Of a stretch of DNA of 64,000 bases, positions 45,422-56,642 are shown one piece after another; within the stretch, counting starts at the first letter, position 1; each line of letters opens with the position of its first letter. The notes under the pieces were generated by a model, which was not told the origin of the DNA, ran no database searches, and worked only from the letters and a program-made list of their open reading frames with translations. The DNA comes from Ipomoea triloba. Taxonomy: Eukaryota > Streptophyta > Magnoliopsida > Solanales > Convolvulaceae. A program made the position numbers and the translations under genes. The stretch is from positions 15,366,422-15,430,421 of the forward strand of contig NC_044923.1 in NCBI RefSeq assembly GCF_003576645.1, read 5' to 3'.

Positions 45422-45836
45422 GATTATACGAAGTGAATCTTTCTTTTATACAGGAGAAAAAGTCTCCGTGTAGTCGATTCCTTCTTTTTGAGTAAATCCT
45501 TTAGCAACGGGCCTAGCCTTGTATCACTCGATGTTGCCTAATGAGTCCTTTTTAGTCTTATAGACCCATTTACAATTAATGGCCTTGGCCTCATTAGGCA
45601 ACTCAACAAGGTCCCAAACCCCATTGCTCCGCATGGAACTCATTTCTTCCTTCATGGCTTCATACTATAAATCTGACTCTTTATAGTTTATGGCTTGTGA
45701 AAACATTTCTGGATCATTTTCAGCTCCAACATCTGGCTCTTGTATATACACTATATAATCACTAGGAATTGCCAGTCTTTTGTCTCGAATAGATCACCTC
45801 AAAGTTGAACTACCATCTCCTTGAGAAGTTAGTGGT

Positions 45837-47384
45837 TCAACTACCGCTTAAGGAATTTCCTGAATTGGTTGACGTTGAGATAATATCAACATTTCGTGGA
45901 ATTTCTTCAATAGATTGTTCAATACCCGTTTTATCTTGAGGGGCGATTAAATCCATTATCAACCTATATGATAACGTAGAAGGACATGATTCAATATAAT
46001 CATGATTAGAAATCAAATCATTGAACTTATCCCTCTCACTAATCATGTCATCTTCAAGAAACTCAGCATTTCTTGATTCCACGATCCTAGTTAAATGAGA
46101 TGGACAGTAAAATCTATACCCCTTGGAGGACTGTGCGTATCCAATAAAGAAACCACTAATAGTCCTTGGGTCCAACTTCTTTTCTTGTGGGTTATATATC
46201 CTTACCTCAGACGGGTATCCCTAAACATGCATATGTTGCAAACTCGGTTTCTAACCCTTAAATAACTCAAATGGTGTCTTTGGGATATCCTTGGATGGAA
46301 CACGGTTTAATATATACGTAGCCATCTTAAGAGCTTCAACCCACAAAAGCTTAGGAAGTTTGGAGTTGCTAAGCATACTCCGCACCATGTCAATGAGCGT
46401 TCGGTTTCTTCTTTCAGCAACACCATTTTGGTCCAGAGAACCAGGCATGGTGTATTGGGCAATAATCCCATGTTCTTGAAGAAACTTAGCAAATGGACCA
46501 GGTGCTTGTCCACTTTCAGTGTACCTATCATAGTATTCACCTCCTCTGTCAGATCTTACTATTTGTATTTGTTTCCCATATTGGTTCTCAACTTCAGCCT
46601 TAAAAGACTTGAAGGCATCCAATGCTTCATTTTTATTATGAATCAAATACACATAAGTAAGTCACGAGTAATCATCAATGAATGTGATGAAATACTTCTG
46701 ACCTGGCATATCCATATCTGGACAGCAAATGTCAGTGTGTATGATTTCCAATATGCTTGAACTCCTTTTGGCACGTTTCTTAGACTTGTTTTTCTACTTT
46801 CCCTTAATGCAGTCTATACAAGTCTCGAGATCAATATAATCAAGAGTACTAAGTACCCCATCATTTACTAATCTCTTTATACGTTCAAAGGAGATATGAC
46901 TTAATCTCTGATGCCATAACGTGGAGGAGTTCTCACTAATACTTGATCTTTTGGAATCGGAATGAACATGCAATGAACTGTAAGTGGCATTGTTTTGTAA
47001 ATGCAAACGATAAAGACCATCAGACATTGTACCGTATCCAACACAAGTTGATTTATTAAAAATATCAAAACGCTTGTCTTGAAAATTAAAGGAGAAACCC
47101 AATGACACAAGTCTAGAAATTGAAATCAAGTTTCGGGAGAAACTTGGTACATAAAATGTCTTCTTTAAGATTAAAACAAAGTCACTACTTAAAACCAGCT
47201 TGCATGTTCTAATGGCTTCCACTTGTGATCGCATCTTGTTTCCTAATAAGATGGTTTGCTCACTTCCCATCGGCTTCCTCAGATCTTGCATTCCCTGTAA
47301 GGAGTTTGCAATGTGGATTGTTGACTCAGAATCAATCCACCAAGTATTAGTGTTAACTTCAGACATATTAAATTCAAATAACAA
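45837..47384 (-). pseudogene. Copia protease and integrase region
   Basis: On the minus strand: TWWIDSESTIHIANS (47350-47305) is the protease site with DSG changed to DSE. GLYRLHLQN ... LWHQRLSHISFERIKRL ... CIDCIKGK (47010-46794) is the pre-integrase HHCC region. A stop near 46660 splits the core; then [20 protein letters not shown] (Asp) and [20 protein letters not shown] with [15 protein letters not shown] (Glu) follow. The C-terminal part (46175-45837) includes SGFFIGYAQSSKGYRFYCPS. Integrase inserts the DNA copy; it is broken here. Confidence 0.85.
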
Positions 47385-47389
47385 ACGAA

Positions 47390-48187
47390 TGATGATAGAT
47401 TACCTTTCTTCTCGATCCACCTTTTGTACTTGGTGCAATCTTTTTTCATGTGTCCCTTCTTTTTACAGAAGAAACACTTACGCACTTTCTTTATATCTGC
47501 TTGAGGTGGAATATTTCCTTCCCCCTTAGCTTTAGAAGTGGAACCTCGATATTTTCCATATCTAGACTTGTCACGTGCCATAGCCAGCATGGCACTTTCA
47601 CCCATTTCCATCATCAATCTACCTTTGTCTTGAACACACATGGTCATTAAATCATTTATGGACCATTTTTCCTTATGTGTGTTATAAGAGATTTTAAAAG
47701 GTCCTTGCGATAATGGTAAGGTGTACAAAGCATAGTACAAAACAAAGTTATCTGACATATCTACCCCAAGAGTCTTAAGTTGAGCCACAATGTCCCGCAA
47801 TTCCATGATGCGCTCACGCACACCTTTGACGGAAGTGAGACGGAGAGAGGAGAATCTCATGATGAGGGTGCTTACTAAAGCTTTTTCTAAAGTGATGAAC
47901 TAGTCGTCAATAGCCTTGAGCAATACTCGGACATCCTTATGCTTCTCACTAACGGAACCCTGAATCCCATTAGATATTATTGCCTTGATGTACATTGTGC
48001 TGAGCCGATTGGATCTATCCCATCGCTGATATAGCGCAACCTCATCTTGGGTATTGTCTTTAGTGGGGACAAGTGGTTTCTCATTGTGAATAGCGAAGTC
48101 CAAGTCTTTCCACCCTAAATTAAGAAGAATCCTTTCTTTCCATATCTTATAGTTATCGCCCCTAAGTTCTGAAACTTCGATGTTCAA
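47390..48187 (-). pseudogene. Copia gag
   Basis: Starts MNIEVSELRGDNYKIWKERI (48187), a typical copia gag N-terminus. A TAG at 47897-47899 interrupts it. It resumes with RIMELRDIVAQLKTLGVDMS and LYYALYTLPLSQGPFKISYN (gag core) and ends with the zinc knuckle CFFCKKKGHMKKDCTKY at about 47475-47425. A frameshift near 47400 separates it from the protease frame. Confidence 0.85.
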
Positions 48188-48644
48188 ATATGTGTGATTA
48201 ACGGATTGAGATTCTGTAAAGGTAAAATGTTTGGATTAGAATATTTGAGGCATGGATAGAATTGAATTGCATACATTACCAATGTAAATGATGCATCATA
48301 TCCTAGATCCAAATGCCATAAAAATTGCCTGTGGGCTAAATTTTTTTACGCAAAAAGGACCTTAGAAAACTTTTAGAATAGAAATGAAATGGGTACAAGG
48401 TTGAATTTCTATTCTCAATGATAAAAACTACCAAAAACTATATGCCAGCACATAATTGACTGTGGGCTAAATTTCATTATATTAAATATAATTAATCACA
48501 ATTTATGCCAACACTTTATGCGATTTGGGAAACAATTGATGTACAATATTAATTAAATTAAGGATGTTGTGGCTACTCCCTAATTAACTAAAAATTATAC
48601 TATCGCATCGACATAGATTTTATGGAAAGGCAAAACAAATTATG

Positions 48645-49859
48645 CAATTTGTTAGAGAAAGTCCTCTCTGACAATCGGAAATACAAGAAATTGGAAAAAC
48701 GAAAACAAAACAAATTACAAGGAAAAATAATAATCCACGTAGGATTGAACAATTACGCGAAAATAATCCACAAAGGATTAGAAGATACGAGCAAGGTGAA
48801 CTGTATGGTCTTCGGGGTGGTTGGAAGCACGAGTCGTGTTGTCACTATCCTTAAAACCTTATTTGCCGCTTCCCCGAGGTGCTGGAACGTTGCGGCCTAG
48901 GCTTCCCAGGATAAAACGTGCTACGATCCGCCGTTTGAGCACACAAACTTGGACCCAGCGAACTAAATCGTGGGATGAACGCAGATGGCTTGAAGGAAAT
49001 ATGAGCAGGGTTTTGAGGGAGAAAACAGTGTATTCGTGTGTGCTCACAACGAATATATAGTGAAGGATGGGATCATTGTATTAAATCTGGCATTTAATTC
49101 CCATTCGTAACCTCCACCCACTAGCAACCTATTTACACCCACTACTAATCCATTTAATCAAGAAATAAACTCTGACACTACTAATCCATTTAATCAAGAA
49201 ATAAACTCTGAAATAAATCATATTAATTTAATCAAGAAATAAACTCTGACACTACTAATCCATTTAATCAAGAAATAAACTCTGAAATAAATCATATTAA
49301 TTCCGTATAGATGTCTCGAACGAGAGATCAATTCGATCTCATGTGGGCCTGCCAATTTTCCGAACGACATTCGTGCCCGTAGGTGCTGGCGCACACGAGT
49401 TCAAGCTTTTCGAACTCATTTTGGGATTTGATTTGCACCCCCCCCCTGCGCGCGAGAGAGAGCATATACAAGTTACTTAGTCATAAAAAGTCCCTTGTAT
49501 ATATAGTGGTGCAAAAGTTCATTCCAAACCAATGTGGGACAAACTACATAAGCTTTTCCACACTTGAATTCCATCTCAAATGGGTCTACTTTGAGAATCA
49601 ATTTCTCATTCACCCATTATCAATTTTGAGCGTATAATATATCGATCTCTTCGTCTAAGAACGAAGAACCCGAATCCACTTTGACCCGACCCAAAATCGG
49701 AAGTGGACCCACATATATTACTTTGACCCGACCCAAAATCGGAAGTGGACCCACATATATTTCTTTGACCCGACCCAAAATCGGAAGTGGACCCACATAT
49801 ATTTTTACCACAAAATGGCCACTTAAAATGTCATTTTAGTGCAAATTTCCAACACAATT
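48645..49859 (-). mobile_element. Solo LTR (1205 bp) nested in the copia leader
   Basis: 48650-49854 runs TG...CA on both strands (minus strand TGTTGGAAATTTG ... CTCTAACA) with CAATT duplicated at 48645-48649 and 49855-49859. It is a longer relative of the solo LTR at 23555-24038. It contains tandem words of 36/74-bp spacing (49140-49300) and a 42-bp triplication (49679-49804). Confidence 0.9.
49679..49804. repeat. 42-bp tandem triplication in the solo LTR
   Basis: CTTTGACCCGACCCAAAATC starts at 49679, 49721 and 49763, exactly 42 bp apart. Copies differ only in one base at the copy junctions. The related LTR at 23555-24038 has a single copy. Confidence 0.95.
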
Positions 49860-51380
49860 AACATGACATGCAATTCCCAAGTATACTCCCAGAAAAGTTG
49901 GTCGGGCCAAAGCCTCATTAAAAACCAACTCCTTAGACTGAGTAGGATTCCAAGGGAACCAGTAGCACATTGGCTATTCTAGTTTTCTTTCCAAGAAACT
50001 TTCCCTGGGTCATGCAATTTCACATTATAGCATAATTATTCTGAATGTTTTATTCAAAACTTTGATGTTCACGGTTTGGAAAAGGGCCTTAAGGATAGGT
50101 GAACTTTTGAACTTAATGTGCTAATCTTCAGGCACTACTGCAGTTGTACTAAACCTTATGTACTACTATATATGCTTAATGTGCTAAGCTTCAGGCACTA
50201 CCGCAGTTGTACTAAACTTTATGTACTACTATATACGCAATATGCTAAAGTCCAATATACTAAGGAAATTAGCTAAATTCCTAAATATGCATTTCTAAGG
50301 CATAAAATATAAATCGCATAATTAAAAAAACTAAACATTATGCCTATTGGACATAATATGCATATTACAAATTCATAAACTTCATATTAAACAACAAATT
50401 GCACAAACAGTATAGCAATTTTAATATATAAGCATATTAAAAATTAAAATTTAAATTCAATTTGCAATTTGAATGAAAATTTCATTTAAAGACAATATAA
50501 TTTTTAAAACAAATTCAATATTGAATAAAAATAATATAAACAATGCAAATAGTAGGCCCAATTAATTTAAACAAATATATATAGAGTATATAATAAATCA
50601 GGATTTATTAAAATACACAGGTCCAAAAATAATTTTTTTAATAGAATGGGTCAGGCCCAATTAACTAGACCCGGCCAACCTCCCTTATCTGATTTATCTC
50701 CAATAAACCTAGCAAGTAGCAGCAGCAGACAATTGCACGCAGCGAAAGAGAGATCGACGGAAGACGACCCAGCCAGAGCCGACGGCGGAAAGCGCCACCG
50801 CCCGCCACCGTTGCTCGAGAGCTAGCGCCGCCTTCCCTCCGTCGTCCCCAACCGTACCAGCAGATTGCGGCTAACATTAGCAAAAGAGAGAAAGAGAGAG
50901 AGAGAGAAGCAGTGGCAAGCGTAAGCCGAGAAGCTAACTCGCCACCACTTTCTTGCCTTCGTTTGCCAGCCTCGCCGATCGCCGGAAAAAGAGCAACGGT
51001 GACAATGCCACCGCCAGGAACCCTGCTATGTCGTCGCCGTCCATCATGGACCGATCGATCCAAGTCTAAAACTGGTGAATCCAGGTTTTTTTTAATGTTT
51101 ACGTTGTTCCACCGCCCAACGGCGATCGATGTCGCCGAAAAAGGGACGCCGGCGACCGTCTGAAACCTTATGTACGGTCGCCAACGACACACAACAGGTT
51201 TTTTTTTTAATTCAAAAATCCATATTTATAAATATTACTGTAAACTTCAGCAATAAATAAACATATTAATATTCATACGCAATCCATACATGCATATAGA
51301 TATTCGAGAAAAACATATTCCATATCATATTCTGAAAAATATATATATTATGCAATATAGACAACTAGGCAGAGATTAAC
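49860..51380 (-). other. Copia leader region
   Basis: Between the nested LTR and the primer site. 50650-51190 is GC-richer with a (GA)n tract at about 50885-50911 and open frames on both strands that show no family motif. The origin of this GC-rich part is unknown; a captured host fragment is possible. Confidence 0.45.
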
Positions 51381-51381
51381 A

Positions 51382-51394
51382 GGCTCTGATACCA
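51382..51394 (-). other. Copia primer-binding site
   Basis: TGGTATCAGAGCC on the minus strand, complementary to the initiator Met tRNA 3' end, two bases inside the LTR. Confidence 0.92.
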
Positions 51395-51396
51395 AA

Positions 51397-51647
51397 TGTA
51401 AGAATATTGATTCATATAGGACTAACCTCCGGACATAGTTGTTCCTTAGAAATTGTCTTGTTGTTGCTGTGGATTGCCTTAGTGATTTTGCAAAGTGTCT
51501 CCCACTTGCCCACAAGTTCAATATCGATGGTGTATAATCTGTCCAAAGACAATGACATGAGCAGCGGGGGACCTAACATATATATAGCCTATTGACCATC
51601 AATATAGGCTTTGTAACGGTTTCCGTTACAATCGTTACAATCTCTAA
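51397..51647 (-). repeat. 5' LTR of the copia element
   Basis: TGTAAGAATATTGATTCATA ... ACAATCTCTAA on the plus strand; it abuts the primer site. Confidence 0.85.
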
Positions 51648-52972
51648 TTGAAGTGAATAAATTATTTTACTGCTCTAATAAGTTGACATTTTTACTGAAA
51701 CAATAAAAATTTGATAAGAATTATACAATTAGACTATTCCAATTTCATCACTACAACTTTATATTGTTCCAATTTCTGCACTTACCTAATGTAGCTCAAA
51801 TTTGGAAGTGCTTATTATCATGTATATTCATTGGATCCAAAATGATTGTTGGTCCCAAAAGAGTAAGATAAAAGTCTTGAGGGAGTAATTCGAATTTGCT
51901 AGACGGCAGAGATTAAAACACTTGATAATTTTATCAATGTCTTTTGCATAGCGGAATATATAAATAATTGCATAGTGATTGTAGGTGTAGGTGTGTGTTT
52001 CACATGTGAATGTGCATGCAAGGAGTAAATAAATGAAAGTAGTAAAGAACACAAAAAATTATAGTGGTCCGAAGGTGATGTAATCATTCTACTCCAGTCT
52101 ACTCCTATCTCCAGGAGAAATTCACTATATCCGCATACCACTCCGGTACAAGATACAATGAATTAGTGACCTAGTGTCTTCATCACGTATGAAGCCAGCA
52201 ACACTAATCACGCCCACTTCAAGATTGTGTGCCTTGATCACAAAGCCAACACCAATCATACAACCTTAGCTTAGTGACTTGATCGCAATGTCAGCACTAA
52301 GCACACAATACCAAGATTAAGTGCCTTTATCACAAATCTGGCCAGCACTAATCTTGTCATCCCAATGTCTTGATCACAAAGCCCACATTGAGTACATGAT
52401 TTCACAAATCCATGCTACTATCCTCTATCTACCATTTATAGAGATACCACTTGTTGTAAAAACAAGATTTTCTTCATTCTTTCCAACTTGGAGACTTCTG
52501 GAGAACTTCTCAGTGAGTGCTATCTTTTGTAGATGAAGAATGTGAGAAAGAATTCTGAAGTGTTCTACTCTTTTTCTATCGTGTATGGCTCTTGTAGGAC
52601 TTGTGAGAAGTGTTTTCAGAACTTGTTTCTTCCTTCAAGTCTTCATCTCCTTTTATAGATGGATACTTGAAATTGCCATTGAAAATAAACAAATTTCAAA
52701 TTCAAATTTGAACTTGATCTAGTTGCAGTGATTTGATGTGTTGAAATTTAGTTTCTGTTGGTTGATCAGATGTCAAGATAATATTTTTGACATTGTAAGA
52801 TTTTTCCTGATTTTGCAAGTTATCTTCCTTGAAAACTGTGAGGAGAGCATAATTTAGCGTAGCTAAAAATGTTGCTTGGCAGTGGACCTTGGTTGCCTTC
52901 AATAGTCATTTATAATCTTTAGCTGCTTGAATTACTTTTGTCGACTAGATTTGCCTCTTCAAATTCTAGCTA
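51648..52972. other. Intergenic DNA, retroelement-like
   Basis: 52070-52420 has repeated CACTAATC/CTTGATCACAA words and a CCAGGAGAAATTCACTATAT segment that recall copia 5' regions, but no LTR pair or coding motif is visible. Confidence 0.4.
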
Positions 52973-54212
52973 CTAGTGTTTTACCCGTGCGATGCACGAA
53001 TAAAATTATGTTATTATGAATATAAATAAAAAATTTAAAAAAATATAAATATTTTAAAATGAACAATATAATAATATAGTTGTAACTCCATATATTTGGT
53101 TAAGTATCTATTTTCATAGCATATAAATTTAAATTTAAATTTTGTATAATTAATAGAGTCTCTAATTAATTATGTACACATTTAGATAAATTTATAGAAA
53201 AAAATTGACATAATTAATTTCATTTATTCCTAAGTGTATTTCATATATATTATAATTCTAACAATATGAATAATAACTAAAAAAAATTATATTTAAAGAA
53301 AAAGATGTAAATTTTAATTTTTGTATTAGTAAATTTAAATTCTAATTGGATGCATTTCCTTAATGATTGTATAATACGTCATATATGCAAACAATATCTA
53401 TTAATATGTATATAGGCAAAATCTATAATATAATTTCCGTAATTATAATATATATTGATGGATTTATAATTAAAATAATCACATTTAAAAATTAAAAAAA
53501 TTAGCATTTTAATTTTGTATGATTAATATAATGCATAAATATAAGTATGTATTTTTAAAGTTTTCTAAATAGTTATGAACACATGTTTTTTTAATTTTAT
53601 AATTATATTTTCTTAAGTATATTTCATATTTTATTACGTATAATTAAAGAAATCGATTTACAAATTAAAAGAATTAATTTTTAAATTTGTATGGATTAAT
53701 ATAGTCCCTAACTATATTACGCATTTAGGCATATTTTTAAATTTTTACTTAAGAGTATGATTTTAGAATTGAATATAAAATTAAAAATATATATCTAAAT
53801 TTGAATCAAATGAAATTATTTCAATTTTAATTTTTTTAATTGAAATTCAAAACAAATAAAAAATAAAATTAAAAATATCTATAATATTAAAATATTAAAT
53901 TAAATATATTATTTCAATTATATGTAAAAAAAATGTTAAATTTGGTAGAATTGTATATATCAATTTTTTTTTATGAAAAATGTATATACCAAATTTAATA
54001 TGTAGTAATTAAGGTGATTGGTGTTAATTAAGTTGATTAGGGTGTAGTATTTATTTACCTGAACGTTATAATCCTGAAAAGGTATATCTTTGAATTCATA
54101 TAAAATTTTTTAGGAATATCAATTAATACCAAAAATGTTATATTCTCCAAATATTTGATATTACAAAAATGCACCTGAGTTTGGGTGGGAAAAATGTTTC
54201 AGGCACTTCTCC

Positions 54213-55682
54213 ATTTTCGTGCGGTCACCAGAGATTGTATTCTCTTTAATGTAAACTGAACCTTCTAAAGCAGCTTCAGCTTTGGTGGTCCTTCTTGTTC
54301 CAAAGCCTATATTTTGATATGGATACACACTGCTTAAGCATCCTCTTTAATTTGTTCTACTTGAAATAAGAAAAGTTTCTTCACTTTTGTCCTCAAGCAA
54401 ATGTGATGCATTTATGTTTTTACTTTTGCTACTCTCATATGTGCCCTCTTTTGAATCTTCTCATTCTTTTCTAACTGTAGACAAACCCACTGCTTATACT
54501 GTAGAAATAATTGCACTCATAACTATTTGTCTAAATAATATACTACTTGCCTTTGAAAAAGTTAAAATTTGCATGGCAGCTAAAAATGAATCTTACATTC
54601 AAAGTTCGGTCGAATTCTACAGTTGGTTCAATTTTTTGATAACTCTAATGTATCTACATTTTTCTTTTCTGAGTTTAATCTTTTTTCTTTTTCAATGTAG
54701 ACTACTTCAACGATGCGATGCAATTGAGGAACTCTACACAGCAAATAATGACATACAACAATGAGGAGCCAATGTGGGGAAGAGAAAAGCGAAGTAGCTG
54801 AACTGAGAGATAAACTTCCACTGAATTGCAAAATATATCATAGATGCATAACATAGGATTAGTCCAGATACAAAATAGCCTACCAAGATACCAAAAAAAA
54901 AAAAAAGTTAGAACCACACTTACCACCCCATACTTGTTAAGTAGATTTTCTGCTGATACACCAACCAGCTCTGACACTTCCCTATCCCAAGGGATAAAAA
55001 ATTAGAATCAACACTAAGTCATAAACTTACCTCTTTACAAATGTAGTGAACTGCGAGCTCTTATGATGAAACAATAGCTTAGTCGCATCAAAGGAACTGG
55101 AAATTCTAACCCACCTAAACAAACTCAAACATGTTAAAAGTCTAACATTCTTACTTTGTTATTGCAGACAGAACACTACAAAGGATGAGGATGGGAAAGA
55201 TTGACAACCAAGAATAGATGGATTAGAACAAATAAACCATTTCAATAGGTAACCAATACTTTTATTTTACCTTCACTTGATATGATTTGTGACTATGAAA
55301 TCAGGAAAAAAAATTATTTAGAAGCATATTACTTATTGTCTAGAAACCTGGGTCTGCATAACTGCAACGATAGAACGACTGGCTCAACTGAGGTAGAATT
55401 GAAATGAGGGAGCTGATTTAGTTGATTCTCACTGGAGAAGAAAAAACAAATTATAAAAAAAACAGTGCACATAACTTAACATAAACTGCATAAATAAAGA
55501 ANAGTCAACCAAACTCATTAAAATCAAAAGGTTCCCAAAAATCCATGGTTGAAGTGTGAAAAAAAAAAGTAAGTATAACAGAATGTAATCTCGGAAAATC
55601 TCACCACCAACAGCACCGACGGGAACCTCCAAACCAACCACTCCAACTCCATGAAATAATAACCTTAGTTGGGTTGTGAAGA
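54213..55682. other. Possible captured host DNA inside the Helitron region
   Basis: A less AT-rich stretch. On the minus strand 54360-54220 translates to GFGTRRTTKAEAALEGSVY, and on the plus strand 54700-54764, after a T-rich tract plus AG, to RCDAIEELYTANNDIQQ. These look like exon pieces but I do not recognise a family. A single N is at 55502. Confidence 0.3.
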
Positions 55683-56097
55683 TGATACGAATAGTGCCAG
55701 GCACACTCTCAATAAGAGTGCAAACTACAGAAACAAAGAGAGCTTAAGGTAGAGAAAACAAGAAGCAAGGAAGGAAAAGAAGGGAGAAGTAGAACAGAAA
55801 GAAATATTGTATTCTCCAGAACTCTCTTTTGCTGTAAACTATGAACGAAATATATAGTACTACTATCACTACTTTTTAGGAAACAAAGAAAACTTAGGTA
55901 ACTACTAACCATAATTCTAAGACAAGTAATTTCTATAATTCTAATGTAAATAATCTTTAAGCCATCCTGGAGGTTTCTTTATCCTTGTTGGCCTGTTCTC
56001 TATTCTGACTATGCCATCTTCAACATTAGGATCTTGACTATCACTTTCCTGTCCTTTATTCATTGTATGTGGCCTCTGGTCTTGTATTGGCATAACA
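55683..56097 (-). repeat. 3' LTR of the chromovirus, also coding
   Basis: TGTTATGCC ... GTATCA on the minus strand. The polyprotein runs 157 bp into it and stops at 55941-55943. A polypurine tract (GAAGATGAGGGGAG) lies at 56111-56098 directly before it. Confidence 0.92.
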
Positions 56098-56642
56098 CTC
56101 CCCTCATCTTCAGAAACCACCTTGTCCTCAAGGTGCAAATGTGGATATTTGAGCTTGAAATCCTCTGCATTTTCCCAAGTGGCGTCTTCTGGGACCGTAT
56201 CACTCCATTGCACAAGTAATTGAGTCTCCATCTTCCCTTTGCGTAGAACTTGGCGTGATGCACAAATGGCCAAAGGTTTGGAGACTGGACACCCTGAAAC
56301 AAATTCGTTTGGTAACTCAAAACTTTTAATTTCCTCACCACCTTTGTATGGTTTAAGCTTGGAAACATGGAAGACCGGGTGTATTTTTGCCCCTTCAGGT
56401 AGTTCGAGACGATAAGCCACATTACCAATACGCTCTAATATCTTATATGGCCCATAGTACCTTCTTGCCAACTTTTGAGATCCCCGTTCCACCACTGAGG
56501 CTTGGCGATATGGTTGGAGTCGGAGTAATACCATATCTCCAATATGCAGTGACACGTCTCTTCGTTTAGCGTTGGCGTTTTGCTCCATCCGGTGTTGTGC
56601 TTCTTTGATATTTGCCTTCAATTCTCTTAACAACTGATCACG
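55941..56642 (-). pseudogene. Chromovirus integrase C-terminus and chromodomain
   Basis: Follows an in-frame TAG at 56640-56642 after the main pol frame. The segment YYGPYKILERIGNVAYRLEL (about 56460-56400) is the GPY/F module, and VLRKGKMETQLLVQWSDTVP with EDATWENAEDF (about 56245-56165) is a chromodomain, which steers chromovirus integration to marked chromatin. The last ~52 residues lie inside the 3' LTR. Confidence 0.85.

Larger units (their letters stand above)
43606..51647 (-). mobile_element. Ty1/copia retrotransposon, decayed, with nested solo LTR
   Basis: LTRs of 251 bp each (43606-43856 and 51397-51647) flank, on the minus strand, a primer site, gag, protease, integrase, RT and RNase H in copia order. 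LTRs differ at roughly 20 positions, so the insertion is old. The ~3.2 kb leader between primer site and gag is inflated by a 1205-bp solo LTR. A clear 5-bp TSD is not visible. Confidence 0.85.

Noticed and set aside
50665..51192. 175-codon minus-strand frame at 50.7-51.2 kb as a host gene
   Set aside because: High GC gives open frames on both strands; composition is low-complexity and no motif is recognisable.
54387..54977. Hydrophobic frames at 54.4-55.0 kb as membrane proteins
   Set aside because: T-rich intron-like DNA gives Leu/Phe-rich translations; no conserved pattern.
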